Positions 25,782 to 34,761 of a stretch of DNA of 47,338 nucleotides are shown in pieces (positions within the stretch are counted from its first letter, which is position 1; each line of letters starts with the position of its first letter). This DNA comes from CAZEAC01 sp964510065 (GTDB lineage Bacteria > Bdellovibrionota_C > UBA2361 > CAIXSY01). Both the position numbers and the translations under genes were made by a program. Under the pieces are notes generated by a model that was not told where the DNA came from, did not search any database, and saw nothing but the letters and a program-made list of their open reading frames with translations. The stretch is from the NCBI GenBank assembly GCA_964510065.1, contig CAZEAC010000032.1:1-47338 (forward strand), given 5' to 3'.

Positions 25782-26374
25782 GATGAGAAAAAGATTACTT
25801 TCGACGATCCACCCTCGAGCGCGATCTTCTGCCAGGGCACCATCTGTGCGTCAGAGAAAGCATTCGTAACTCGATTACCCTGACGCCCTCGTCGACGAAG
25901 AATTTCATGTGACACGACTTGCGCAAAAAGCATTCGGCGTGGAGCACCACCATGCGGAACCATCGAGAGCAGCAGCCCAAAGGGCAGCGCCAAGACGACG
26001 CTGAGCAAGAGCGACCATAATAATGATATTCCGAACGTCGAGGCATACAATCCGCATGCAATTGACGCGAGCAGACCGCCAATAGGAATCCATACCTCTC
26101 GTATCTTTGAACCGTCTCGTCGAATAAAAAGCTTGCTATCGTTGGAGCGTAAGTCAAATAGATCGTCCAGGAAGGCTTCGAGAATCTCCGTCGATACAAG
26201 AACGACTCCCACGCGAAAATCACGCTGTGCCTGTGCCATGTCGCGATTGAGCGAAGCACAACGCTGCTCAAGCCTCATTAGCTCAGTGCCAATAATGCGA
26301 TAGTGCCGCGCCAACCCCGAACGGTCGTCACTTTTTTCGGCACCTTGCTTTTCCCACTTCTCTGCAGCTGACAT
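25778..26374 (-). CDS. Membrane protein of unknown function
   Basis: 198 residues. The N-terminal half is hydrophilic and helical (LMRLEQRCASLNRDMAQAQ), possibly a short coiled coil. It is followed by two adjacent hydrophobic segments at about residues 95-138 (IPIGGLLASIACGLYAS and LLWSLLLSVVLALPFGLLL). A basic C-terminal tail lies in the cytoplasm or periplasm. No family is recognised. The ATG at 26374 is the first in-frame start. It converges with the repeat protein across a family II palindrome. Confidence 0.6.
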   Translation of the reverse strand: MSAAEKWEKQGAEKSDDRSGLARHYRIIGTELMRLEQRCASLNRDMAQAQRDFRVGVVLVSTEILEAFLDDLFDLRSNDSKLFIRRDGSKIREVWIPIGGLLASIACGLYASTFGISLLWSLLLSVVLALPFGLLLSMVPHGGAPRRMLFAQVVSHEILRRRGRQGNRVTNAFSDAQMVPWQKIALEGGSSKVIFFSS

Positions 26375-26688
26375 AGAGCTCTGCTAGTATACAACAAACA
26401 GAGGAGTTATGGGGAGAGTCCGTAAATAAGCGTCTAGCGCCTGGAGCGCGGTCTACGATTAGCTCTTATACGAACCGGAACCGGCTTAGGTGGTCCTAAA
26501 ATGACCAATAGCGCCAAATCAGCTATATAGGTAATAAGCGCTTCAATTTTCTTAAGAAATTTTTGCAATTCGCACCAATAAGCAACTTTAAGTTAAGCTT
26601 TAGTGACTGAGAGGCTTCGCCCGTCTAGAACGGCTATCGACCCTTTTCGTGGGAATCTAAAGATACTGGAGTCGTTATTTCGGGGCGC
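26375..26688. other. Gene-free stretch downstream of fumC
   Basis: The stretch lies between the fumC stop and the start of the next minus-strand gene. I see no gene, no strong hairpin and no clear promoter. An AT-rich part lies at about 26545-26605. Confidence 0.4.
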
Positions 26689-28074
26689 TTACAACCCGGG
26701 CTTGGTCATAGCCATGAGGTCTAGTGCCTTATCGAGCTCATTGTCAGCCAGCACTTTGAGCGCTTTCGCGACTTCACGAACGGTCTTATCTTCGGCAAGC
26801 GCGGTTTTTGCAATTTTCGCGGCGTTGTCATAGCCAATTTTCGGTGCAAGCGAAGTGCAGGTCGAGAGACTCTTTTCGGCGAAAGCCAAACAGCGCTCCT
26901 TATCAGCTTCGATTCCCGCGACACAGCGCACGACGAAATTATTGCAGGTGCTGGCCAGAATCTCGATCGACTCAAGTAAATTATGCGCGATGACTGGAAT
27001 CATGACATTCAGCTCAAAATTGCCGTGCTGCCCCGCGACCATAACTGCCGCGTCATTTCCGATCACATGCGCACATACCATCATCACCGACTCGCAAATT
27101 ACCGGATTTACCTTAGCCGGCATAATACTTGAGCCCGGCTGTGTTTCCGGGAGAAGGATTTCGCCCAATCCACAGCGCGGCCCCGAGGAAAGCCAACGCA
27201 GATCATTAGCCACCTTCATGAGCGAACAGGCGACTGTACGGAGCTGGCCACTAAGTTCGACAGCCGCATCACGTGCTCCTTGCGCCTCAAAATGATTCGG
27301 AGCTTCGACAAACTTATACGAAGTAAGTTTATTAATCTCGGCAATCGCAAGTCGCGGAAATTCCGGGTGGATATTGAGCCCCGTGCCCACTGCGGTGCCT
27401 CCAAGGGCAAGCTCCGCGATGCTGTGCAACGCGGTGTTGACCCTTCTGAGCCCTGCATGAATCTGTGCAGCGTACCCTCCAAATTCCTGTCCCAAAGTTA
27501 TTGGGGTCGCATCCTGCAGGTGGGTTCTCCCCGCTTTAAGCAGAGTGGCAAACTCCCGCTCCTTTTCCTGAAGCGCGTCGGCAAGTCGCTTCATTGCAGG
27601 CAGTAGCTTTCCTGCGACGCCAAGATATGCCGCGATATGTAATGCTGTTGGGATTACATCATTGGAAGACTGCGACATATTAACGTGATCATTAGGGTGA
27701 ATAAGAGATTTATCACCCTTGGCGCCACCCAAAATTTCGCGCGCGCGGTTAGCAATTACTTCGTTCGCGTTCATATTGGTCGAAGTCCCAGAGCCGGTTT
27801 GAAAAATATCGACTACGAATTGGGAATCGAGCTTGCCGTCAATTACCTCGGCGCAGGCCTTCGCAATAGCTTCAGTTTTAGCCTTTTCTAAGAGACCAAG
27901 CGCAGAATTAGCGCGGCACGCAGCAAGCTTGATAACGCCGATGGCAGCGATAAAACCCCGTGAAAAGCGAATCCCGCTTATGGGGAAATTAAGCACTGCC
28001 CGTTGAGTAGACGCTCCATACAGTGCGTCATCCGGAACCTGCATCTCTCCCATCGAATCTTTTTCTATACGCAT
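26689..28074 (-). CDS. fumC: Fumarate hydratase class II
   Basis: 461 residues, the usual length. It carries GSGTSTNMNANEVIANRA, SSNDVIPTALHIAA and the signature GSSIMPAKVNPV. The enzyme interconverts fumarate and L-malate in the TCA cycle without an iron-sulfur cluster. The ATG at 28074 has GAGGA eight bases upstream. It is transcribed alone, divergent from the HDOD gene. The N-terminal YGASTQRAVLNFPIS is a variant of the more common YGAQTQRA and is found in some class II fumarases. No oddities are seen in the active-site segments. Confidence 0.96.
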   Translation of the reverse strand: MRIEKDSMGEMQVPDDALYGASTQRAVLNFPISGIRFSRGFIAAIGVIKLAACRANSALGLLEKAKTEAIAKACAEVIDGKLDSQFVVDIFQTGSGTSTNMNANEVIANRAREILGGAKGDKSLIHPNDHVNMSQSSNDVIPTALHIAAYLGVAGKLLPAMKRLADALQEKEREFATLLKAGRTHLQDATPITLGQEFGGYAAQIHAGLRRVNTALHSIAELALGGTAVGTGLNIHPEFPRLAIAEINKLTSYKFVEAPNHFEAQGARDAAVELSGQLRTVACSLMKVANDLRWLSSGPRCGLGEILLPETQPGSSIMPAKVNPVICESVMMVCAHVIGNDAAVMVAGQHGNFELNVMIPVIAHNLLESIEILASTCNNFVVRCVAGIEADKERCLAFAEKSLSTCTSLAPKIGYDNAAKIAKTALAEDKTVREVAKALKVLADNELDKALDLMAMTKPGL

Positions 28075-28119
28075 AGCCCAATCCTCAATAAATCGAAGGT
28101 ATTATAGGCAGAGCCCGTG

Positions 28120-28139
28120 GCAATCCCCAAGGGGGTTGC
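28120..28139. other. GC-rich hairpin between fumC and the HDOD gene
   Basis: GCAATCCCC and GGGGGTTGC face each other around a very short loop (one G-T wobble). It lies about 45 bases upstream of fumC on the minus strand and about 95 bases upstream of the HDOD gene. No T-run follows. A leader or operator role is possible but unproven. Confidence 0.3.
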
Positions 28140-28233
28140 TCGCTCCTTGATCGGTAAAGTTATTAGGTTTTGATGCCGACTATCCTTTGTGGATAGGGTA
28201 TTTAAACGCTAAGACTGAAGGCCGCGGTACAAT

Positions 28234-29940
28234 ATGTCCAAAGACGACAAAGACTTAGAAGAGTCTTCCGGATCAAGCTCCGAAGCCGAGGCCGCGCCAA
28301 AAGCAACCGGTGGACCGCTCGCCATGGAATTTCCTCCGGAACTTGCCGTCTGGCAAGAAGCGCGTCGTCTCGTCGCCGATAAAAAGGTCCGTGTTGAAGA
28401 TCTTGCAATTTGCACATCGCAAGATCCCGCACTTATCATCGACCTTTTGAAAACCGCGAATGCGCTCTATTTTTCTGGTGGCAAATCTCCTATCACCACC
28501 GCAAAGACCGCAATTGTCCGTCTCGGGCACGACGTAGTCCTGGAAAATCTCGACAAGATCCGTGATCGCCAACAGGTTGAGAATGGCGAAGTTTCAAAGT
28601 GGTTTGAAGTTCACCGAAGCAGAGGAAAGCGAACTTCAATTCTTGCTCGAATGCTCGGCGAAACACTCGCCCGTTCGCTTGCCGACGATTGCCAAACCGC
28701 CGGCCTCTTGATGCACTCTGGTGAGATGTTAGCAGTCCTTCACCTAGGTGAAGACTACGTCAAAATGGCCGAGGAGCTATCGCACTCGGCCGTAATTTAC
28801 AGACTCGTGCAAGAATTTCGATTTGATATCGAGCGAATGACCGTCAACTATCTTCGACGTCACGGCATTCCGGAATCGCTGCTTTTCGCATTTGATCGCG
28901 ACGCGCGCATTCGCACTCCGGAAAGAGCAATTATGCGTCCAATTTGCATGGCGGCGGCAGAGCTCGTCGAGGTCTTTGACCTCAACAAGTGGGAAAAATT
29001 TGCGCCCGGCAAACCGCTTCCGCCAAAGAGTGCGGTTCGAGGCCTGCAGCTAAGCGAAGCACAGTATTTAAAGTTATACGAGCGTTCATCAGAATATCTC
29101 TTCTCCGCTCGGCTTCTCGACGAGAAAAAGCGCGCCGAAGCGCTTGCTCCAGCGCAACCTGCAGAGGTCACCGCGCAAATTCCGGAAGAACAACAGTCTC
29201 TCGAGACCGAGATTCAGGGAATTCTTAACCCTGAGGAAGCTGAGGAGGCGAACCGGGAGGAAACCGAGCCAGCGCCTGCACCGCAGGCAGCGGCAAAACC
29301 GGCTCCAAAGGTCGCTCCAAAAGCAACGCGGATTAAGGAGCTCGAGGAATCTCTCACTACACAAAACGATCAATTTAGTCTTGAGTCACACAAAGGTGCT
29401 AAAAAGACCATTGCACGGGTGAAAGCGCCCGCGGTCAAGAAGCGCGCCGAGCCAACACTCACCTCGAAACGTGGTTCGGAGGTCGTTACTCGCGCCAATG
29501 ATGTCTTAAATAAAGCCAGGACTAGCGAAGAGCTACTTTCGAGTCTTCTTGATATGCTAATCGTTGACGGCGTGTTCGAAAAAACCGCGCTCGTCGTAGT
29601 TTCCCGTGATCGCAAGAAAGCGATCGTAGTCGCCGCACGTGGACCTAATATCGGAAATGGCCAGAAGCTTTCGCTTGACGATCCGCTTTCACCGCTTGCG
29701 CAGTGCTTTTCGAAGGTTCAATCATGGGGCAGTAAAGAGAGCGAACACTCTCCTTTTGGAAGCAAATCATTCGCGCTGGCGCCGATTGATGCCGATCATG
29801 ATACTCCCGTGGCACTGTATGCCGATTGCGGAAACAACGGTTCAATTAGCTTTGAAGCACGGCGCGTATTCCGTACGGTAGTGGGGCTCCTGAATGAGCG
29901 GCTACCACAGATTCCAGGTGGGATTCCCGTAGAGATCTAG
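28234..29940 (+). CDS. HDOD-domain protein with C-terminal GAF-like domain
   Basis: 568 residues. After an acidic, Ser-rich N-terminus, residues about 30-250 form an HDOD domain (EFPPELAVWQEARRL, LIIDLLKTANALYFSG, TAIVRLGHDVV). A long low-complexity linker rich in Ala/Pro/Glu/Lys (about 300-400) follows. The C-terminal 140 residues (SLLDMLIVDGVFEKTALVVV ... SLDDPLSPLAQCFSK) resemble a GAF-like sensor. HDOD proteins are non-catalytic HD relatives that occur in signalling, often with chemotaxis or cyclic-di-GMP systems. It is cytoplasmic. The ATG at 28234 has a weak GAAGG upstream. A family I palindrome lies 57 bases after the stop. Confidence 0.85.
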   Translation: MSKDDKDLEESSGSSSEAEAAPKATGGPLAMEFPPELAVWQEARRLVADKKVRVEDLAICTSQDPALIIDLLKTANALYFSGGKSPITTAKTAIVRLGHDVVLENLDKIRDRQQVENGEVSKWFEVHRSRGKRTSILARMLGETLARSLADDCQTAGLLMHSGEMLAVLHLGEDYVKMAEELSHSAVIYRLVQEFRFDIERMTVNYLRRHGIPESLLFAFDRDARIRTPERAIMRPICMAAAELVEVFDLNKWEKFAPGKPLPPKSAVRGLQLSEAQYLKLYERSSEYLFSARLLDEKKRAEALAPAQPAEVTAQIPEEQQSLETEIQGILNPEEAEEANREETEPAPAPQAAAKPAPKVAPKATRIKELEESLTTQNDQFSLESHKGAKKTIARVKAPAVKKRAEPTLTSKRGSEVVTRANDVLNKARTSEELLSSLLDMLIVDGVFEKTALVVVSRDRKKAIVVAARGPNIGNGQKLSLDDPLSPLAQCFSKVQSWGSKESEHSPFGSKSFALAPIDADHDTPVALYADCGNNGSISFEARRVFRTVVGLLNERLPQIPGGIPVEI

Positions 29941-29997
29941 CGACGATTCGCGGCACTGCGGTTGAAACTTGGCTCGATGGCCTGAGGCGAAGCCCCG

Positions 29998-30140
29998 CTA
30001 GTACTCTGGAAATTAAGTCTTCTGACTTATCTTCCCTCTGTGACTCTGTGGTTTATTTTTCTAAGAAAAACCACAGAGTCACAGAGGGCACAGAGGGAGA
30101 ACCGAGAGGAAGGATAAGTTATTTTGTTTTCAGTGTACTC
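29998..30140. mobile_element. MITE-like palindromic element, family I, copy 3
   Basis: The left end is CTAGTACTCTGGAAAT and the right end TTTTCAGTGTACTC, which read as inverted repeats. The core hairpin CTCTGTGACTCTGTGGTTT pairs with AAACCACAGAGTCACAGAG. The right target base has drifted (TC in place of TA). It separates the convergent HDOD and protease genes and can act as a bidirectional terminator. Confidence 0.7.
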
Positions 30141-30147
30141 GCATTTA

Positions 30148-31389
30148 CTACTTGCTTCGTTTTGCACGAACAACAAACGAAAAGGGCTGCGCGCCTGCAT
30201 CATTACTTTCAATGTTAATCTGCGAATAAAAATCACCGAAACGAGAGCTCGAAAATCGAACTCGCAGAATTGACGTTGCGCCCGGTAAAATTTCGCCGGC
30301 TGGCTGCTTTACCACCCGAAAGTATGCACGTGCGCCTCTTTGTAACGGCATGGCGCGGACCGGCTTGGTTATCTGCAGCACGGCAGTTCCCATATTTGTT
30401 ATTGAAAACTGCCGAGTGACTTCCTGAGAACCGGCGAGCACACTTCCGAAGTCAGTATCATCCATTATCCGCGGAGAGCGATCATTGTTACGAATCTGCT
30501 CTTCTCGTCCGGCAACACCAATTTTTGGCGTAGCTCCAACGCTAAACTGCCAGAGCGGATCGGCCCGATCTGCGTCAGCAATCGCTTTTTCGACCAATTC
30601 CCAGCTCGCCGAAGTCATTCCGTAAACTCCAATAACGTCGGCAGAATCACCGCGGCTCTTTTCGAGACCCGCGATATAAACTCCCGCAAAGTAGTCGCTC
30701 GTTCCATCGGAGACAAAAACGGGGCCGCCGCTGTTACCCGGCCCGGCCGATACATCAACGAGTGTCAAATAGTTATCAAGCTGCTGCACCATCGGATTCG
30801 CGAATGGGCCGGTTCGATGCAAAAGGTAACGCCGCGGATCGCCTCCGCCATAAAGCCCGCTGGGATAGCCAGCTATAGTCTTCGCTTGGTTCGAGAGAAG
30901 TGCGCCCTTACCTTCGGGCCAATAGCCGCCGAAGCCGCCTCGCGCCAGATCTTCGTAGCTGAAGTGCGCAACAAAATCGTTAGCGAATGTTTGCTGGCCA
31001 TTGATGTGATAACGCTCTGCGAAAGAAGCATAACTCGAGAAGAAATAGTAGCCACGAAGCAGTCTTCCGTCACTGAGCGCAGGCGGAAGCGATGAGTTCC
31101 AGTCATGGAACCAATAGTTTTCGGTGCGCCAGGGAAAAATTGGAGAATTTTCAAGATCCGAGTAGACCAAATGGGCGCACGACAAGATCACCTTGGGGTG
31201 ACGAATTACAGCACCTGAACCAGCACGCATTCCCCCGACGCCGCTGCTATACATAAGGCCAACCACGTTTAACGGGTTCTGTCGCAACTCCTGAATCGCG
31301 ACCGGCACGGAGCCTACTTGGGCCACGACACCGCGCGCTAAACTAAGCAGCCATAACGCTGATACGACGATAGCCTTGCGTAAGCTCAT
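30148..31389 (-). CDS. Secreted trypsin-like serine protease with C-terminal Ig-type domain
   Basis: 413 residues with a signal peptide (IVVSALWLLSLARGVVAQ). The chymotrypsin-fold domain has the catalytic triad: His73 in SCAHLV, Asp138 in ANDFVAH and Ser220 in GPGNSGGPVF. From about residue 305, FGSVLAGSQEVTRQFSITNMG to the end is an ASH/choice-of-anchor-D-like beta domain, which may mediate binding. It is exported. Its ATG overlaps the stop of the upstream membrane gene by ATGA, so the two are coupled. It could process a surface partner, but no substrate is evident. Confidence 0.88.
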   Translation of the reverse strand: MSLRKAIVVSALWLLSLARGVVAQVGSVPVAIQELRQNPLNVVGLMYSSGVGGMRAGSGAVIRHPKVILSCAHLVYSDLENSPIFPWRTENYWFHDWNSSLPPALSDGRLLRGYYFFSSYASFAERYHINGQQTFANDFVAHFSYEDLARGGFGGYWPEGKGALLSNQAKTIAGYPSGLYGGGDPRRYLLHRTGPFANPMVQQLDNYLTLVDVSAGPGNSGGPVFVSDGTSDYFAGVYIAGLEKSRGDSADVIGVYGMTSASWELVEKAIADADRADPLWQFSVGATPKIGVAGREEQIRNNDRSPRIMDDTDFGSVLAGSQEVTRQFSITNMGTAVLQITKPVRAMPLQRGARAYFRVVKQPAGEILPGATSILRVRFSSSRFGDFYSQINIESNDAGAQPFSFVVRAKRSK

Positions 31390-32489
31390 GATATAAACCC
31401 TCCGCGGCGAGCGTTGTTTATTTGAATCGCCAATCTATTGCGGGTCGATCGAAAAAGACCTTTTTGCTCTTCAGGGAGCTGCTCAAGGAACTCAAGCGAA
31501 GCAATATCGCGTTGCGCACGATCGCGAAGCGAAACGCCGCTCACTTCGGTAAGGAGAAAATTTCCACGCGCCTCGATCGCCAGCGGGAACTTATCGGCAA
31601 ACTCGCGCTGCTCAGAACCATCTGAAAGTTGTAGCAGATAACGGCTAAGAAGTGTTGCCTCGGCCTGGTTCTGTACATCGGCGTAGGCAAACACCGCGGC
31701 GCGCAACGACTCTGAGATCGAATACTTGCTGGAGTTGTCGAGCAATGCGCGATAAAGCAGAGGACGGGACTCCGCGGCTATGCGCAGAAGCGCAAGCGCG
31801 CCGGCCTTCTTTACCTTATCGGGAGCATCTTCCGCAAAGACTTCTTCAAGGAAAACTCTCAACAGCTTAAAATTTCGCGCAAACACCACCAAATCAAAAG
31901 ACTCCAGATATCCCGCACGCGAGCTGTTGCGCCACTCTTTATTGCGGAGTAGCTGTTCAATCTGAAAGATAAACTCGGGTTCTTCTCGCAGGTCCCGGCC
32001 CTTATATCCCCATGCGTAATTTCGAAGAAGAAGCGCCACCTCTTCAGAACTCAGCGCGCTTGGAAGAATCTTTCGCGAAAAACGTGCACCATAGCGAGTA
32101 TCAAATGTTGGCAAGAGATCAATAAGCATTACACGCAGGCTGTTTGAGGTCACAAGTGCTCCGCCCGGCCCCACTTCAAAACGCGAAGGGAACTCCACGT
32201 CATAACCGCTGAGCAGAACTCTCTCGATCTCGCGCCGCACGCTCTCGCCGCCTCCGAGAAGACTCGCGCGCATATCTTGATTCTCTTTGGCGTTTCGTGG
32301 AAAGCGTTGCAGATACTTAGAAACCTGCATGTTAGCAGTAAGCCTTCGAGGGCTATTCGAGCTTTGAAGCTCACAGGCAACTTTGCGATCTAAATTTTGA
32401 AAAATGTAGTGCTGGAAAAATAGGCCTGCAGACAGCGCGGCCAAAGCGACGAGCATTGCGACTCGCTGCGCATACTTCCGTTCAGACAT
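31386..32489 (-). CDS. Membrane-anchored helical-repeat protein of unknown function
   Basis: About 367 residues from the ATG at 32489; a TTG at 32540 is in frame but adds a less typical N-terminus. One membrane segment (VAMLVALAALSAGLFF) near the N-terminus anchors a periplasmic helical domain rich in Leu/Ala/Arg (ALALLRIAAESRPLLYRALLD), perhaps a HEAT- or Sel1-like solenoid. Its stop overlaps the protease start, so the two are probably made together and may form a complex. No family is recognised. Confidence 0.65.
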   Translation of the reverse strand: MSERKYAQRVAMLVALAALSAGLFFQHYIFQNLDRKVACELQSSNSPRRLTANMQVSKYLQRFPRNAKENQDMRASLLGGGESVRREIERVLLSGYDVEFPSRFEVGPGGALVTSNSLRVMLIDLLPTFDTRYGARFSRKILPSALSSEEVALLLRNYAWGYKGRDLREEPEFIFQIEQLLRNKEWRNSSRAGYLESFDLVVFARNFKLLRVFLEEVFAEDAPDKVKKAGALALLRIAAESRPLLYRALLDNSSKYSISESLRAAVFAYADVQNQAEATLLSRYLLQLSDGSEQREFADKFPLAIEARGNFLLTEVSGVSLRDRAQRDIASLEFLEQLPEEQKGLFRSTRNRLAIQINNARRGGFIS

Positions 32490-32607
32490 CCCGTGAAACC
32501 CCCGGGAGGTAATGGTACGGCAGTCTAAAAGCTTAATCAAATAACTTTATAGGGGGCACCGCGAAGAGAATTTATGTTGTTCTTACAGCATGTTACTACA
32601 CATAGAG

Positions 32608-32735
32608 GTCACTACTCATTATCCCCAGCTATTCTCTGTGACCTCAGTGTCTGTGGTTTTAAAAGTATTTAAACCACAGAGACACTGAGATCGCAAAGTA
32701 GCGGAAATAGCTCCCCACGCGTAATGAGTAGTTAC
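32608..32735. mobile_element. MITE-like palindromic element, family II, copy 2
   Basis: The ends GTCACTACTCATTA and TAATGAGTAGTTAC are inverted repeats with one mismatch. The core is CTCAGTGTCTGTGGTTT with AAACCACAGAGACACTGAG. It lies in the 320-base gap between the divergent membrane protein gene and skp. Confidence 0.65.
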
Positions 32736-32810
32736 ATCAGCTCAATGGATATACTCGATGAAACATGCCAATAATGTGGTCTTCCTCATTTCGCAAGAAG
32801 GACACTGACT

Positions 32811-33317
32811 ATGAGAAAAGCATTTATAGCCGTAACGATCGCCGTCATTGCCGCGATTTTGGTATCTCCCGTCTGCGCCGAACAAAAGATCTCGACCGTC
32901 GACCTTGGCAGACTCTTTTCAAAGTCGCCTGAATTTAAGACGGGCAAGGATAAGATTGATGACCGCGCTTCTAAACTTTCTAAGCAGGCGAAGGAGAAGC
33001 GCGAAGCGATATTAGCGCTTGAATCTAAAATCAAGGAGAAGAGCCTCCCCGAGAACTCTCCTGAAGTTGAAAATTTTCGGAATGAAGTAAAGAACTTCGA
33101 GCGTTTTAATCGTGATGGTCAGGAAGAGCTGCAGAAGGAATTCGTCAAATTGCGCAAACAGGTTGGTGACAAGGTGATGCGCGCGGTCGAAGACTACGCC
33201 AAGGATAACAAAATCGACCTCGTACTTGACAAGAGCGAACTAGGACGAAGCCCAGTGCTCTTCGGCACTCCCGAGTCGGATATTACAGACGAAGTGATAA
33301 AAAAGCTCAACGGATGA
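32811..33317 (+). CDS. OmpH/Skp-family periplasmic chaperone
   Basis: 168 residues with a signal peptide (AFIAVTIAVIAAILVSPVCAE). The mature protein starts with the Skp-like KISTVDLGRLFSKSPEFK, has a long coiled-coil centre (SKQAKEKREAILALESKIKEK) and a conserved C-terminal IDLVLDKSELGR. Skp chaperones hold outer-membrane proteins in the periplasm before insertion. AGAAGGA upstream of the ATG is a good SD. bamA and lpxD are not adjacent as is common; sseB-like and msrB genes follow. The stop overlaps the sseB-like start (ATGA). Confidence 0.88.
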   Translation: MRKAFIAVTIAVIAAILVSPVCAEQKISTVDLGRLFSKSPEFKTGKDKIDDRASKLSKQAKEKREAILALESKIKEKSLPENSPEVENFRNEVKNFERFNRDGQEELQKEFVKLRKQVGDKVMRAVEDYAKDNKIDLVLDKSELGRSPVLFGTPESDITDEVIKKLNG

Positions 33318-34171
33318 ACTCCGACCACGAGACGGTAAACCAACTCATCGAACAAAGCATTGAGGCGGCAAGTCATGGCGCTGAAACAGCTTTGCGCCAG
33401 TTTTTTCGCGGATTACTCGAAGGGCCACTTTTTATTCCGGACAGACGGCAAAGCCATCCAATGTCTGATGCGCCACCTTATCCTAATGATCTGGTGTCGG
33501 TGTTGGGGGTTCAGACTAAAGAGGGTGTGGTAGTTCCGATATTCACCCGAGCATCACTCATTAAAAAATGGTCGGGACTTGACCTTACTTTTCGTCAGGT
33601 TTCTGGCGCGCAGTCTTTCAGTTTAGTCCCCGAAGGTTGGTCCGCAGTCATTAATCCAGGAGAGGAAGTTGAGAAAGAGCTCAGTCCGTGGGAGATAGCG
33701 CAGCTGCTTAAAGGAACCCCTGCGATCGATGAACTGGTGGCCGAATCACTCTCCGACGAACAGGCACCAAGTCCAGTCACGGTGCGCCCCGTTCCCGCTT
33801 CAACATTCGAAAAGCTTCAGGCCGAGCTTTGCGAATATGCGGCAACGGAAGTAATGATCTCCGAGCTTTACATGTTAATAGAGGAGCAGCAGCAGCTTGA
33901 ACGGAATAAAGAGGTCTTGCTGATTGGTGTGGCGATTCATAACGATGAGAGCAAGGAGGGCGAGCGCATTGGAAAGCAAGTCCGTGGGATCGTTGAGCGT
34001 GATCAGATAGGCGGCTACTCACACCGCGTTATCTGCTCAAGCGTAAGGACCGAAAAACTTGTTTTTCCGATCTTCAAACGCTTTCCGCCTTTTTATAAGA
34101 GCAGGCCGCTCAATCGAATTAAGGCGGGTTTGCACCGGTTTAAATTAATATTTTGCCGCTGTAACAAATAG
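33314..34171 (+). CDS. SseB-like protein
   Basis: 285 residues. The N-terminal SseB-type domain is visible (FFRGLLEGPLFIP, VVVPIFTRASLIKKW, WSAVINPGEEVEKELSPWEI). A helical C-terminal domain follows (EVMISELYMLIEEQQQLERN), and the tail is basic. SseB-family proteins are poorly understood, and no enzymatic role can be read from the sequence. The protein is cytoplasmic. It is translationally coupled to the skp-like gene by ATGA and ends 24 bases before msrB, so all three may be one operon. Confidence 0.75.
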   Translation: MNSDHETVNQLIEQSIEAASHGAETALRQFFRGLLEGPLFIPDRRQSHPMSDAPPYPNDLVSVLGVQTKEGVVVPIFTRASLIKKWSGLDLTFRQVSGAQSFSLVPEGWSAVINPGEEVEKELSPWEIAQLLKGTPAIDELVAESLSDEQAPSPVTVRPVPASTFEKLQAELCEYAATEVMISELYMLIEEQQQLERNKEVLLIGVAIHNDESKEGERIGKQVRGIVERDQIGGYSHRVICSSVRTEKLVFPIFKRFPPFYKSRPLNRIKAGLHRFKLIFCRCNK

Positions 34172-34195
34172 GGCTTGGATTCGACTCATGCCTGT

Positions 34196-34726
34196 ATGAG
34201 TAAAAACCTCACAATCAGCTTTATAATTGCTTCCGGAACTATATTATTACTAGGACTCGCCATGCCACCACAAACCTCAAGCAACTCACAGCAAAGTGAT
34301 GCGACTCCTCAGCATCTTGTCGGGATTGATACCGACAAGGTCAAATGGAAGGATAAAGATCTGCAATATTGGAAGAGCGTTCTTACCGCGGATCAACTGG
34401 CTGTATGTCGCATGGCCGGAACAGAGCGCCCATTTTCAGGAAAATACTGCGCAACCAAGGCCCATGGCGATTACTACTGCACCTGCTGCGGACAGAAACT
34501 TTTCAGCTCCAGCAAAAAATTCGACTCGGGGACCGGATGGCCGAGCTTCTCAGATGCCGCAATTCCGGGAGCAATTGAGTCGTTAGAGGATACAAGTCAC
34601 GGCATGGTACGGACCGAAGTTCGGTGCGCGCGCTGCAGAGCGCATCTTGGCCATGTCTTTGATGACGGTCCGCCACCCACGGGGAAACGTTTCTGTATCA
34701 ACTCAGTCTGCCTATTTCAAAAATAG
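34196..34726 (+). CDS. msrB: Exported peptide-methionine (R)-S-oxide reductase
   Basis: About 176 residues. It has an N-terminal signal or anchor (LTISFIIASGTILLLGLAMPP) and then an MsrB domain. The zinc motifs CxxC appear in YCTCCGQ and RCARCRA. The signatures GTGWPSFSD, HLGHVFDDGP and the catalytic Cys in RFCINS are present. It reduces methionine-R-sulfoxide in oxidised periplasmic proteins. The ATG at 34196 is preferred over a TTG at 34175 because the hydrophobic signal follows it directly. It is the last gene of the skp-sseB-msrB group. Confidence 0.93.
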   Translation: MSKNLTISFIIASGTILLLGLAMPPQTSSNSQQSDATPQHLVGIDTDKVKWKDKDLQYWKSVLTADQLAVCRMAGTERPFSGKYCATKAHGDYYCTCCGQKLFSSSKKFDSGTGWPSFSDAAIPGAIESLEDTSHGMVRTEVRCARCRAHLGHVFDDGPPPTGKRFCINSVCLFQK

Positions 34727-34761
34727 GAATCCTACGTTCTCGCATCGAGCAGCATAGCTTT

